A stretch of DNA of 64,000 nucleotides from Collinsella aerofaciens (GCF_005845035.1 NZ_SPFO01000007.1:61919-125918); one strand, 5' to 3'. Shown: positions 8,123 through 19,400, numbered from the stretch's first letter. The notes: a model not told the origin generated them from the letters alone. A program made the numbers and translations.

Positions 8123-11100
8123 ATGCCTGTTCGAATCTATACCACCAATGCCGGCGCGGACCTGAGCGATGCCGAGGCGGCGCTGCTGAGCGACCTTGTT
8201 GCCCGCCATGGACGTGCCGTATTGCTGGCGCCTACGTTTGCCGAGCTCGACCTGTGCCGTCACGATGCGGCGGTGGCCGGCGCTTCACTGGGCGTTGACT
8301 GCAAGACCCCCTCATCGTGGCTCCGTTCGCTGTGGGAGCTGATGGGCGACGGCCGCAGCTTCGTCGACAACCTGCAGCGCCAGATGCTGTTTTCGGATAT
8401 GGTTGCCCGTCGCGACGATGCCGACCTGCAGCCGCTTTCTCGTAGCCAGGGCACGGTGCGCATGCTCGCACGCATGGCTCGCGATGTGCTTCCGGGCGTG
8501 GCGGGGACAGGTGCCGAACGCCACTGTGGCAACGCCTGCCAGCCCGAGCCCAAAAGCGATGCCGAGGCCCGCGTGTTCGAGCTTTTGCGCGCCTACGCGA
8601 GCGGCTTGGACCGCCGAGATCTGGTCGAGCCCTGCGAGGCGGCCGACATGATGGCCGGCGCCTTGGCCGACAATCTGCCCGCCTGCGCCCGCGCTGTGTT
8701 CGTGCGCGGCGTCACGTCGTTTGCGCATGGCCTGCTCGAGCTGCTGTCTGCCGTGGCGAATGGCGGGGGAGAGGTCGTCGTGCTGCTCGCCCGCGAGCAG
8801 GCGGCAATGCGCGAGGAACTTGCTGCGGCCTTTGATGCCCGCGGCGTGCTGTTTGAGATTGCGCCGCTGGGGGAGGACGCTGCCGCGTCTAAGACCTCCT
8901 CTAAGCCCACCGCTCAGCCTGCCTTTATAGAGGTGGCTGGCCCCCATGCCCGCGCCTATGCCTATGCGAATTCTATTGATAAGTTGGTAAGGGAATGCGA
9001 GGAGGCCGCACCGCGCGACGGCGCTGCGGCACCGGCCGATCCTGCGCGCGTGCTCGTGGTGTCCGCTCGGGCACCCCAGTTGTTCGGCGAGCTCGCCGCC
9101 CGTTTGGCCGCGCGTCACATTGCGGCCGAGACGACCGAGTTCACGGCGTTTTCCCAATCCATCGCGGGCAGGCAGTTCACGGCGCTTGCCAACCTGATCG
9201 AGCGCATGAAGGCTGCTGACGAGGGCACCGCCTCCAAGACCGAGTGGTGGCCCGCCCCGGAGCTTACCGACTGGATTTACAGCCCGCTTTCGGGCGCCGA
9301 TGCCGCCAGCGCGCGAGCCCTCGATAAGAACATGCGCCTGTCGCGCAGCAAGACCACTGCGGGCGTGAAGAGCCTGCTGCAGAGCGTGCAGGGTCAGGCG
9401 AGGGGTGCGCGCAAGGCGGCCAGCGACCAGAACTGGTTTAAGAACGTGCCGTGCGTGGTCTCGGACGTGTTCCAAGCGCTGTGGCGCGACAAACCCGTGA
9501 CGGCGCTCAAGGCCATGCTTGCCGTTGCCGAGGCGCTGCCCGATCGCGCGTTTGGCGGTCTCGACGGCCAGGCCCGTCGCCAGGCCGAGACTGCCCTGCT
9601 GCGCCATACCATCGACATCCTTATGAACGACGCCCGTGCGCTCGACGTGTCGCAGGCGGCGACCGTGCCCGTGCTCGACGGCGTCCGCACCAAGGTGGAC
9701 AAGCGCAGCACCGCATACGATTACGAGACCTACGAGGTCGATCGCGCCCCGCGTGCCCAGGTGCGCTTTGCGTCGCTTGCCGATGCGGCGGCGCTGCGTC
9801 CCAACAGCTACGATGCGGTGCTGTTTGCCGATGTCGACCTGGACAGCTATCCGCTCTCGCATGAGGAGGGCCCGTTGGCCACGTTGACGGAAGAGCTGGA
9901 TCGCGGCGGCGTGACGCTTGAGCCCGCCGCCCTGCTGCGCGTGCGCTTTGGGCGTGCGATGCAGGCTGCGCGCGGCTCCGTTGTGCTTGCCCGCGTGACG
10001 CACGACCGTCAGGCGCGCGAGTGCTATCCGGCTGCCGTGTGGACCGAGTTGCGCGCGCACGCCAAGGCCGCTGACGACGCCAAGGCCGCTGACGACGCCA
10101 AGGCCGCTGACGACGCCAAGACCGCTGACGACGCCAAGACCGCTGACGCCGACAAGGCCGCTGACGCCGCCAAGGCGACGTGCGTGGGCGAGGGCGATAT
10201 CGTAAGGGACTTCGACCCCGCCGCCGGCGAAGGGCTCGAGCGCAAGCGGGTCGCATGCGAAGCCCCTCAGCATCTGAGCGCCGAGGCCGTGCCGTATCTG
10301 GTTTTGCGCCGCCGCGATGGTGAGGGCGAGGACGCGCCGCTTGTGCCACGCTTGACGTCCGCCTCGCAGATCGAGGCCTATTCCACCTGTCCGCTGTGCT
10401 GGTTTGTGTCCTATCGCGTAAAACCCCAGTCTATCGATGCGGGCTTTGGCAACATGGAGAAGGGCAACTTTGTACACGACGTGTTGGAGCACCTGCATGC
10501 TCGCCTGCCGCAGGAAGGTATGGAGCGCGTGACGCCCATGAACCTGCCGCGCGCACAGGAGCTGCTGCGCGAGGTCTTCGACGAGACCCTGGCCGAGCAC
10601 GCCGGCAAGCGCGGTACCGAGGGCCCGCTCGTGCCACTCTCTCCGGTGGAGGAGCGCCAGGTGGCCGAGATCTTGCCGCAGCTGGAGGGCGTGCTCGCCT
10701 ATGAGTCCGAGGCGCTTGCGCCCTTTGTCCCGCGCTATCTGGAGTTTGCGTTTAACGAGCTTAAGGTCGAGTATGCAGGTTGGCCGCTCGGCGGGCGCAT
10801 CGACCGCGTGGACGTGGATGCCGAGAACCGTGCCGTGGTGATCGACTACAAGCACCGTTCGGGCGTCGAGGAGTATAAGCTCGCCGACCCCACGGTGTTC
10901 GACGAGAAGACGGGCGCGGTGCCCGCCGACGACTCGCGTTGGTTGCCGCCGCATACCCAGACGCTCATCTACGCGCAGGCCATGCGGCGGGCGCTGGATC
11001 TGAACACGCGCGCGGCGCTCTACTTTTCGACCAAGGGCGGCAAGCCGGCGCTGCGCGGCGCCGCGAGTGACGAGCTGCTCGAGGAGGAACGCGGCGACGG

Positions 11101-11311
11101 TCGTATTCCAGGCCTTAAGAAGGGCTTTCCGGGCGAGGGCGGCAATATGGACTTCGACACCCTGCTCGACCGCGTGGAGGCCGGAATTGCCGAGCGCCTG
11201 CGCGAGCTCGAGGCAGGCAACGTTGCTGCCGTCGATCCGACGTCGGCTCACGCCGCGCATGCGCGCTGCTCGTATAACCACGAAGGAACGTTTGTAAGGA
11301 GGGACGTGTAG
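8123..11311 (+). CDS. addB: AddB-like PD-(D/E)XK exonuclease/helicase subunit
   Basis: 1062-residue partner of AddA in the AddAB complex, which resects double-strand breaks for recombination. The C-terminal RecB-type nuclease is clear: GRIDRVDVD and VVIDYK (about residues 893-912), and an early cysteine pair STCPLC (about 754). I see only one obvious cysteine at the extreme C-terminus (ARCSYN), so the iron-sulfur staple cannot be confirmed by eye. The N-terminal half is too divergent to show helicase motifs and has no Walker A. A low-complexity AKAADD repeat lies at about residues 647-683. It is three bases from addA, so the two are one operon. Confidence 0.82.
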   Translation: MPVRIYTTNAGADLSDAEAALLSDLVARHGRAVLLAPTFAELDLCRHDAAVAGASLGVDCKTPSSWLRSLWELMGDGRSFVDNLQRQMLFSDMVARRDDADLQPLSRSQGTVRMLARMARDVLPGVAGTGAERHCGNACQPEPKSDAEARVFELLRAYASGLDRRDLVEPCEAADMMAGALADNLPACARAVFVRGVTSFAHGLLELLSAVANGGGEVVVLLAREQAAMREELAAAFDARGVLFEIAPLGEDAAASKTSSKPTAQPAFIEVAGPHARAYAYANSIDKLVRECEEAAPRDGAAAPADPARVLVVSARAPQLFGELAARLAARHIAAETTEFTAFSQSIAGRQFTALANLIERMKAADEGTASKTEWWPAPELTDWIYSPLSGADAASARALDKNMRLSRSKTTAGVKSLLQSVQGQARGARKAASDQNWFKNVPCVVSDVFQALWRDKPVTALKAMLAVAEALPDRAFGGLDGQARRQAETALLRHTIDILMNDARALDVSQAATVPVLDGVRTKVDKRSTAYDYETYEVDRAPRAQVRFASLADAAALRPNSYDAVLFADVDLDSYPLSHEEGPLATLTEELDRGGVTLEPAALLRVRFGRAMQAARGSVVLARVTHDRQARECYPAAVWTELRAHAKAADDAKAADDAKAADDAKTADDAKTADADKAADAAKATCVGEGDIVRDFDPAAGEGLERKRVACEAPQHLSAEAVPYLVLRRRDGEGEDAPLVPRLTSASQIEAYSTCPLCWFVSYRVKPQSIDAGFGNMEKGNFVHDVLEHLHARLPQEGMERVTPMNLPRAQELLREVFDETLAEHAGKRGTEGPLVPLSPVEERQVAEILPQLEGVLAYESEALAPFVPRYLEFAFNELKVEYAGWPLGGRIDRVDVDAENRAVVIDYKHRSGVEEYKLADPTVFDEKTGAVPADDSRWLPPHTQTLIYAQAMRRALDLNTRAALYFSTKGGKPALRGAASDELLEEERGDGRIPGLKKGFPGEGGNMDFDTLLDRVEAGIAERLRELEAGNVAAVDPTSAHAAHARCSYNHEGTFVRRDV
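10061..10168 (+). repeat. 18-bp coding tandem repeat inside addB
   Basis: Six consecutive 18-bp units of the type GCCAAGGCCGCTGACGAC encode AKAADD/AKTADD repeats. The first three are identical and later ones carry single changes. The frame is kept, so unit gain or loss would not break the gene. It lies in a linker between the helicase-like part and the nuclease domain. Confidence 0.9.
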
Positions 11312-11314
11312 ACC

Positions 11315-14300
11315 ATGGATCTTTCGACTTTGATGCCGCAACAGCTGCAAGTCGTCAAAACGCTCGACCGTCCGCTGTTTGTCTCGGCGGGCGCCGGTTC
11401 GGGCAAGACCTTCACCCTTACGCGCCGTATCGTCTACGCGCTCTCGCCCGAATCCGGTCCGTTCGTTGAGCATCTGGACCAGGTGCTCGCCATTACCTTT
11501 ACCAAGGACGCCGCGGCCGAGATCCGCGACCGCGTGCGTCGTGCGCTTATCGAAGAGGGCATGGACGAGGAAGCCCTGACGGTTGACGACGCCTGGATTT
11601 CGACCATCCACGGCATGTGCTCGCGTATTCTGCGTGCGCATGCGCTGGAGCTGGGCATCGACCCCGAATTCACGGTGCTCACCGATACCGATGAGCTCAT
11701 GGACCAGGCTGTCGAGCATGTGCTGGCCCGCGCGACGGCACCCGATGCCGCTCCCGAGCTTGCCGCTTCGCTCAAAGCCCTCTACGCCTGGTATCCCATG
11801 GCGGGAGAGGGCGGTCCCTTTGGCGGCGGCACCACCATCAAGGGCTTGGTGCGCGACCTGCTGGAGCTGTCCAGCCAGCTGCCGGGTGGCATGGACGACG
11901 TGTGCGTGCTTCGCGGCTGCTCTGATACCTCGGCACTTGCCGATGCCTATCGTGCGGCGCTCGGCGCGAGCAAGGCCGCGACCGAGAAGGCACAGGTGGC
12001 GCTTGAGGCCATCGACGTGTTCGAGGCGAGCGACAAGACCATGGCGGATGTGGCGCGGCTCATGATGTCGTGCGGCATGCCGCGCGCGAGCAAGATGTTC
12101 CCTAAGGAGAACGTCGAGCTGCTCAAGGCAGAGGCTGCCGACACGTTTGTCAACATTGTGCTGGCTTGCGGCGACCCGGCGCTCGATGCGCTGACGGGGC
12201 TCGCCCGTGCCGTGGAGGCGGAGTACCGCGCGCTCAAGGCCGACCAGTCCGCGCTCGATAACAACGATCTGCTGCGCATGGCATACGAGGCGCTGCGCGA
12301 CTATCCTACTATCCGAGCCGCCTACGAGGGCCGCTTTAAAATGGTCATGATCGATGAGTTCCAGGACACCGACCAGATGCAGGTCGATCTGATTCGCTAC
12401 CTGACGGGTGCGGGCGAGCGTGCGCTGTGCACGGTGGGTGACGCGCAGCAGTCGATCTATCGCTTCCGTGGTGCCGAGGTCGAGGTCTTCCGCCGCCAGG
12501 AGCGCAAGGTGGGTGCTTCGGGCGCGTCGGCAGCTGCCAGCACTCCGGGCGCCGTTCTCGCTTCGTCTGGGGCACCCGCCGGCGAGCTTGTCAAACTCGT
12601 GCGCAACTTCCGCAGTCACGACGAGGTCCTGCGCTACGTGGCGCGTGTCTTTGACGGCGATACCGGTGGCCTTATGCAGGGCTTTTTGGATCTTGAGCCG
12701 AGTGATGAGCGCGAAGACAAGCTCAGGGCAGAGGCTTCGCGCCGTCAGGCGCTGCTCGTTGCCGGCGGCAGCACGCAGGAGCGCACGCAGGCGAAAGCTC
12801 GTGCGATTGCCGAGCGTTTCCGTGCGCTTGCCGATAAAAAACAGCCTCAGGGCGATATGGTGTTGCTGCTGGGCCGCATGACCAATGCCGACGTCTATGC
12901 CCAAGCGTTCCGCGACCAGGGACTCGACTGCGTCATTGCGGGCGGCTCGGTCTTTGCCCAAGCTGCCGAGGTACAGACGATTCGCGCCCTGGTGTGCGCG
13001 CTTGCCAACCCGGCGGACACGGCGCAGGGCCTTATGCCCCTGCTGGCCTCGCCGATGTTTGCGCTCGGTGCCCAGGAGTTCTTGGCACTGGCGACCAAGC
13101 TCGACGACCAGACGGGGGAGACCTCGCGCCGCAATATCGATGCGGGCATCATGAGCGATTGCGACGTGCCCGGCCTGCGGGATCTGCCGCTGCTGACGCG
13201 CGCCCGCGAGGTGCTGCGCTATGCGTTCCGTCGCGTGGGGCGCGATTCGTTTGCCGCTATCGCTCGCGATGCGGTCAACGCCTCGGGCTGGTTTGTGCGC
13301 CTGGCGCAGCGTGGCCCCGAGGGCAAGGCCATCGCCGCTAACGTGCTCAAGGCGCTCGATACCGTGGCCGAGGCAGAGGCCGAGGTCGGCAACTCGCCGC
13401 GCTCCATTGCACTCGCCTTCGATCGCTTCCTGGCGGGCAAGGAGGCGCCGGGTGCGCTCAACGAGGAGGGCAATGGCGCGGTACGCATCATGACGGTGCA
13501 TGCGTCCAAGGGTCTGGAATATCCGGTCGTGGCGGTTTCCGAGTGCTTTGGCGTACGTAAGTCGACCGGAGCTGCCCAGATGGGGCGTGTCGAGGGCGGC
13601 GCGCAGGTTGTGGCACTACCGGCACGCTTTGATGGTGTTAAGCTCGCCGACGGGACTTTCGTCAAGGGCGACGACGTCAAAAAGCAGTTTGAGCACGCAT
13701 TTAAGGGCAAGGGCACGTCGCTGTGGCTTTCGCCGGAACTTATGGACGATGTCTGTGCGACGGGTTCTCCCGCCGAGGCATTTGTGCGCCTGCGCAATGA
13801 TGACCTGCAGCTCTCGCTCGAGGAGCGGGCCCGCTTGCTCTACGTCGCCATGACGCGTGCGCGCGAGCTGGTGATTCTGGCGATGGACGTCGCCGTGAGT
13901 CGCGGTAAGGTGCCGGCACCGTCTTTCGACGTCGAGTCCGACCTGACCTATGACGTGCTGCGCCGCATTCTGCCTGGCCAGGGCCTGGGTATGCCGCAGC
14001 TCGATGCCGACCACTTGGTGTTCGACAATTCCCAGCCGGGCGATTACGAGCTTATCTCGCTGGCAAACTTTACCTTTGGCGAGCAGACGTTTGAGGCTAA
14101 CGCTTCGTTGGATGCCGAGGGCAGGCTTGTCCGCGGTGGTGCGGAGGCGGAAGGCGCCGGCGCAGATGCCCGCGTCGCCGTTCTCGGTCCTGCCGACCCC
14201 GAGCCCGATGCGTTTGAGCTCGTGTATCCCCGGGCGGTGGGTGTGCGCATGGGCACCTGCCCGTATCCGGCGCGCGATTCGTACAGCTATTCGTCGATTG

Positions 14301-14968
14301 CCGCGGTGCTGCATGCCGAGGCCGAGGACCATGCCGCCGAGGTGCGCGTGCCCATGGACGAGGCTGGCGATGATGTCGAGTCGGATGGCTCGGAGATGAC
14401 GGATGCGGATGTGGCTGCTGTCGAGCCCGTCGGCAATCCCATGGCCCTGGGCTCGGCCTTCCATGCCGCTTGCCAGTGGCTCATCGAGATGGGCGCCGAC
14501 GAATTGCCCGCCGAGCGCGCCGATACCCTGGCTCGCCTGTGGCACCTGACGTCGGAGCAGCGCGAGCGTTTTGACGTTGCTCTGGATCGCTGGCTTAAGT
14601 CGGCGGTTCGCGCCGAGCTGCTTTCCTGGCCGTGCGTTCGCGCCGAGGTGCCGTTCTTCTCGCTGGGCTGCGAGGACGAGGACATCGCCCGCTACGGTGC
14701 GTATGCCGAGGGCGCTATCGATGCCTTGGCGACCGATCCGGCAGATCCGTCGCGTGCGTTGGTCATCGACTACAAGACAGGTGGCACGCCGGACGAGACA
14801 CCAGACCAGTTGCTCGAGAAGCATGCCCTGCAGGCGCGCGTCTACGCCGATGTTCTGCATAAGGCGGGCTACGAGGCGGTGACCGTCAAGTTCGTCCGTG
14901 TGGAACAGCCGGATCCAACCATCTTCGTCGAACCCGCCGAGCCCCAAGTAGTCACCTACAAGCTCTAG
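11315..14968 (+). CDS. addA: AddA-like UvrD/RecB helicase-nuclease
   Basis: 1217-residue superfamily 1A helicase with a C-terminal RecB nuclease domain. Walker A SAGAGSGKTFTL is at 24-35. Motif II is MIDEFQDTD, motif III has AQQSIYRFRG, motif V is MTVHASKGLEYPVVAV and motif VI is YVAMTRARELV. The nuclease motif VIDYKTGG lies near the C-terminus. With AddB it unwinds and degrades DNA ends until a Chi-like site, then loads RecA. AAGGAGG (11296-11302) in the end of addB serves the start at 11315. The original hairpin downstream is interrupted by an IS element. Confidence 0.93.
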   Translation: MDLSTLMPQQLQVVKTLDRPLFVSAGAGSGKTFTLTRRIVYALSPESGPFVEHLDQVLAITFTKDAAAEIRDRVRRALIEEGMDEEALTVDDAWISTIHGMCSRILRAHALELGIDPEFTVLTDTDELMDQAVEHVLARATAPDAAPELAASLKALYAWYPMAGEGGPFGGGTTIKGLVRDLLELSSQLPGGMDDVCVLRGCSDTSALADAYRAALGASKAATEKAQVALEAIDVFEASDKTMADVARLMMSCGMPRASKMFPKENVELLKAEAADTFVNIVLACGDPALDALTGLARAVEAEYRALKADQSALDNNDLLRMAYEALRDYPTIRAAYEGRFKMVMIDEFQDTDQMQVDLIRYLTGAGERALCTVGDAQQSIYRFRGAEVEVFRRQERKVGASGASAAASTPGAVLASSGAPAGELVKLVRNFRSHDEVLRYVARVFDGDTGGLMQGFLDLEPSDEREDKLRAEASRRQALLVAGGSTQERTQAKARAIAERFRALADKKQPQGDMVLLLGRMTNADVYAQAFRDQGLDCVIAGGSVFAQAAEVQTIRALVCALANPADTAQGLMPLLASPMFALGAQEFLALATKLDDQTGETSRRNIDAGIMSDCDVPGLRDLPLLTRAREVLRYAFRRVGRDSFAAIARDAVNASGWFVRLAQRGPEGKAIAANVLKALDTVAEAEAEVGNSPRSIALAFDRFLAGKEAPGALNEEGNGAVRIMTVHASKGLEYPVVAVSECFGVRKSTGAAQMGRVEGGAQVVALPARFDGVKLADGTFVKGDDVKKQFEHAFKGKGTSLWLSPELMDDVCATGSPAEAFVRLRNDDLQLSLEERARLLYVAMTRARELVILAMDVAVSRGKVPAPSFDVESDLTYDVLRRILPGQGLGMPQLDADHLVFDNSQPGDYELISLANFTFGEQTFEANASLDAEGRLVRGGAEAEGAGADARVAVLGPADPEPDAFELVYPRAVGVRMGTCPYPARDSYSYSSIAAVLHAEAEDHAAEVRVPMDEAGDDVESDGSEMTDADVAAVEPVGNPMALGSAFHAACQWLIEMGADELPAERADTLARLWHLTSEQRERFDVALDRWLKSAVRAELLSWPCVRAEVPFFSLGCEDEDIARYGAYAEGAIDALATDPADPSRALVIDYKTGGTPDETPDQLLEKHALQARVYADVLHKAGYEAVTVKFVRVEQPDPTIFVEPAEPQVVTYKL

Positions 14969-15021
14969 CCTCAATAACTTGCGGTGGAATAGTTCCTGAA
15001 TTGCTGCTCAGGCGGGCCAAA

Positions 15022-16321
15022 GGGGGTGCGGACAGAAAGTTGGACCGTGAAGCGGTCCGGACTGGAGGTTCGCATGTACAGCAGGGAGAAGGTCGAGCTC
15101 TTCCTCCTGGCGACGGAGGACGGCATGGGGCCGACCGCCGCCGCGAAGTTCGCGGGGGTCACGGTGGGCGCGGCCAAGAAGTGGGCGACGGGCCACCTCC
15201 CGCACAGCTACACCGGGGCGCGCTGTAGAATCGTGGCGAGGAAACCGCCACGGAAGGAGGCCAGCTTGGGCCCCGACAAGTCGATCTATGCCCCGCCCGC
15301 GACCGGCCCGCTCGCCGGGCTCAACGAGGACCAGATAGAGAACCTGCTGCTCAGGGCGGTGTTGGACGACCTAAAAGCGGAAGGGTGGGACCCGGCTTCG
15401 ATCTCGAACAGGAGCAAGTGCGAGCTCGGCGAGAGATTGAGGCGGGCGACCGCCCTGCCCCTCCGCTCGATCACAGGTTTCTTGAGGATATCGAAGAGCT
15501 CCTATGAGTACTGGAGGCCCCGCGTCGCCGTGCCGCGCGACCGCGACGCCGACATACGCGACCGCGTGGTGCGCATCTTCCGCGAGGGCTCGGGGTGCTG
15601 GGGGGTACCGCACCGTCTGGGCGCGCCTGCGCCGCGAGGGCGTCCGGGCCAGCGAGAAGCGCGTGGCCCGCGTGATGCGCGAGGAGGGCCTCGAGGTCGT
15701 CTACAACAAGAGGCGCGCCCGGGGCTACAGCTCCTACGCCGGCGAGGTCTCCAAGGCGCCGGAGAACCTCGTGAACAGGAGGTTCCGCGCCGACGAGCCC
15801 AACCGGCTGTGGCTCACCGACATCACCGAGTTCAGGCTCCCGGGCGGCGAGAAGGTCTACCTGAGCCCGATCGTCGACTGCTTCGACGGGATGCCCGTCG
15901 CCTGGTCGATCGGGCTGCACCCCGACAAGCGCCTCGCGAACTCGAGCCTGCTCAAGGCCTGCGCGGCGAGGCCGGCGGGCGCGCGCACGACGATCCACTC
16001 GGACCGGGGCGGCCACTACCGCTGGCCGGAGTGGATCGGGATCTGCGAGGAGAACGGCCTGGTCAGGAGCATGTCCGCGAAGGGCTGCAGCCCGGACAAC
16101 TCGGCCTGCGAGGGCTTCTTCGGCCGCCTCAAGAACGAGTTCTTCCACTACAGGGACTGGGAGGGCGTGACGGCCGAGGAGTTCATGGGGAGGCTCGAGG
16201 CGTACCTCGTGTACTATCGCGAGGAGCGGATAAAGAAGTCCCTCGGGTGGCTCAGCCCGATGGAGTACCGCAGGAAGCTTGGATACGCCTAGGCGCGGTC
16301 CAAGAAATCGTCCGCACCCCC
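15022..16321 (+). mobile_element. IS3-family insertion sequence, 1300 bp
   Basis: The terminal inverted repeats start GGGGGTGCGGAC on both ends (15022 inward and 16321 inward), diverge for six bases, then share TTGGACCG. AAA on both sides (15019-15021 and 16322-16324) is a 3-bp target duplication, as expected for IS3. The single transposase gene has the IS3 integrase-type DDE domain. The clean target duplication and terminal repeats suggest recent insertion. Confidence 0.92.
15074..16292 (+). pseudogene. IS3-family transposase, frameshifted
   Basis: The first frame, from ATG 15074 (GGAGG ten bases upstream), encodes a helix-turn-helix orfA-like part and the start of the orfB part. It goes out of frame at six G (15600-15605). 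The continuation in the +1 frame reads YRTVWARLRREGVRAS and then the integrase core, with catalytic D in LWLTDITEF, D in TIHSDRGGHY and E in ACEGFFGRLKNEF. Removing one G gives CWGYRTVW, the usual WGYR motif. Canonical IS3 programmed shifts are -1 on A-rich slippery sites between orfA and orfB, so this position and direction favour a disabling indel. Transcriptional slippage on G6 remains possible. Confidence 0.8.
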
Positions 16322-16445
16322 AAACAGGAACTATTTCACCGCAACTGCCGTAGGAGCCGTGTGGGTTTGGCTAGGTTCGGGTGGCGTCCGCGCCGTGGGG
16401 TAAAATCGTTCAGTCAGAACACGAACCCGCATCGGAGCTCATCAC

Positions 16446-19400
16446 ATGGCATTCGTCCATCTGCACAACCACACTGTCTTCTCTATGCTCGACGGCGCAA
16501 CCCGTATCCAGGATATGGTCAATCGTGCCGTTGAGCTTGGCATGCCCGCCGTGGCCATTACCGACCACGGCTACATGTACGGCGTACCCGACCTGGCGCT
16601 GGCCTGCGACGCCGTCAACCACAACACGCCCGAGTATAAAACCTGGAGCCACGACAAGGCCTTCTTGGAAAAGGACCGCCGCGACGAGCTGGTGGAGCCC
16701 GATCCTGAGTCAAACCCGCGCGAGCATGCCCAGTATGTGAAGGACATGGCCATGTGGGACGAGAAGGGCAACATCGACGAGCTCAAGCCGCCCCTGGTCA
16801 TTAAGCCCATCTTTGGCTGCGAGGTCTACTTTACGCCGGACGAGACGCTCGCCCGCGACCACAAGCCCGAGCTCTACCACATGATCCTTCTGGCCAAGGA
16901 CCAGGAGGGCTACGTCAACCTGATGCAGACGGTTTCCGAGGCCGCCGTGCAGGGCTTTTACTACAAGCCGCGTGTAACGCTCGACAACCTGCGCCGCCAT
17001 GCCAAGGGCATGATCTGCACGAGCGCCTGTATCGCCGGCATCATCCCCAAATACATTGATCGCGGCGACATGGAGGGCGCCATCAAGTGGGCCGAGACCT
17101 TCCGTGACACCTTCGAGCCCGGTGACTTTTACATCGAGATCCAGGAACATGGCATCACGACCGACAACGGCCTGACCGACGAGCAGATGGACCGCACGCT
17201 CATCGACATCGCCAAGCAGGTGGGCGTCAAGGTCATCGCCACCAACGACTTCCACTATTTGCGCCGCGAGGATGCGCCCGTGCAGGACGTCATCATGTGC
17301 ATTGGCATGAACGCCAAGGTCGATGACCCCAACCGCATGCGCATGACTGGCTCGGAGTTCTACATGAAGACCGAGGAGGAGATGCGGGCGATGTTCCCGT
17401 ATTGCCCCGAGGCCTGCGACAACACGCTCGAGATTGCCGACAAGTGCTACGTGGAGCTGGACTGGGACTCCATCATCCTGCCGCGCTTCCCGCTGCTCGA
17501 TCCCGGCGAGACGCACGAGAGCCAGTTCCGTCGCGAGTGCGAGAAAGGCCTGCGTCAGCACTACGGCGACGACTGGGCCACGCGCGAGATCGGCGGCGTC
17601 AACATCAAAGAGCGCTTTGAGTACGAATACAAGGTCATCTGCGACAAGGGCTTTGCCGCCTACTTCTTGATCGTTGCCGAGTACGTGCAATGGGCCAAGG
17701 ACAATGGCATCGGCGTCGGCCCCGGCCGTGGCTCGGCCGCCGGCGCCATCGTCGCCTACGCCATGAACATCACCGCGTTCGACCCGCTCGAGAACGGCCT
17801 GATGTTCGAGAGGTTCCTGTCCCCGCAGCGTACCGAGATGCCCGATATCGATATGGACTTCGACGATGAGCGGCGCCTCGAGGTCGTTGAGCACGTTCGC
17901 CAGCTCTACGGCCCCGAGAAAGTCACCCACGTCATCACCTACTCGACCATCAAGGCCAAGCAGGCTATCAACGACGCCGCGCGCGTTCTGGACTACCCGG
18001 TCTACATGGGCCAGCGCCTGTCCAAGATGGTCTCGAGCGACCCCAAGGTCAAACTCAAGCAGGTGCTCGACAAACAGCCCGGCAAAGAGGATCTGTTTAA
18101 CCCCGATTTTGCCGAGGCCTATAAAAAGGACGACGACGCTCGCCGCATCATCGACACGGCGCTCTCTATCGAGGGCCTCACTCGTGGCGAGGGCGTGCAT
18201 GCGTGCGCCGTTCTGATCTGCCGTGACCCCGTCAACGAACATGTGCCGACCAAGCTCGATACCAAGGGCGGCGTCGAGATTACCCAGTACGAGGGCCATA
18301 CCGTCGCCGACATGGGCCTGCTCAAGATGGACTTCCTGGGCCTGCGCACGCTGACGGTTATTTCCAAGGCAAAGGCCAACATCAAAAAGAACTTTGGCAT
18401 CGACATCAAAGAGGAAGAGATTCCCTTTGACGATCCCGAGATCTTTAAGCTCATGGGCTCCGGCCACACTGCCGGCGTCTTCCAGGTCGAGTCCGCCGGC
18501 ATGACGGCCACGATCAAGAACATGAAGCCCACCGAGTACAAGCACGTCGTAGCATTGATCGCCCTGTACCGCCCGGGCCCGCTGGGCGCCGGCATGGTCT
18601 CGTCCTACATCAACCGTATGAACGGCAAGGAGCCGGCGGTCTCCTACGACGATCGCCTGGACGACATCCTGGGCGAAACCTACGGCACCATGGTCTACCA
18701 GGAGCAGGTTATGCTCATCTCCGTCGAGATGTGCGGCTTCTCCAAGGGCGAATCGGACTCGCGCATCCGTAAGCCCGTGGCTAAGAAAAAGATCAAGCTG
18801 CTCACGTCGACGGTGCTGCATTGGGAGGATGGCTCGGACGAGACCACCTACGACCACTGGATGAACGGCGCCATCAAGAACAACTACACGCGCGAGGTCG
18901 CCCAGAAGATTTGGGACGATGTTCTTGAGTTCGCGTCCTACGCCTTCAACAAGTCGCACTCCGCCGGCTATGCCATTCTGGTTATGCAGACGGCATGGCT
19001 CAAGGCGCACTATCCGCACGAGTACATGGCGGCCGTTCTGACGTCCTATACGGGCAAGACCGACAAGATCGTGCACTACGTCTCGGCGTGCCGTCACGAC
19101 GGCATCCCCGTACTGTCGCCAGACGTCAACGAGTCCGGCACCGAGTTCACGGCTACCAAGGAAGGCGTGCGCTTTGGTCTGGCCGGCATCCGCGGCGTTG
19201 GTACCGGCGTGGCGCAGGCGATTATCGCCGAGCGCGAGGCGGGCGGTCCGTTTAAGACGCTGCACGACTTTGTGGAGCGCGTGGACTCGAGCCAGGCAAA
19301 CCGTCGCGTGATCGAATCGCTGATCAAGGCAGGTGCCTTCGACTCCACGGGCTATCCGCGCCGCCAGATGATGCACTTTGTGGACAAGAACAACCCCGAG

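Larger units (their letters stand above)
14978..16346. repeat. hairpin repeat split by the IS element
   Basis: The left arm (14978-14998) and the right arm (16325-16346) are complementary around GAATAGTTCCTG and its partner, with one mismatch plus an end difference. Removing the IS and one AAA copy rebuilds a single hairpin with a loop of about 26 bases just after the addA stop. Its core matches the palindrome at 3892-3960, so it is a second member of that family. Confidence 0.8.

Noticed and set aside
10061..10168. Possible CRISPR-like direct repeats
   Set aside because: Units are contiguous with no spacers and encode an in-frame AKAADD protein repeat.
8312..13501. 1729-codon open frame antisense to addB-addA
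   Set aside because: It mirrors the third-position bias of addAB, has no ribosome site and translates to Arg/His/Ala-rich sequence without motifs. addA and addB show clear domain motifs.
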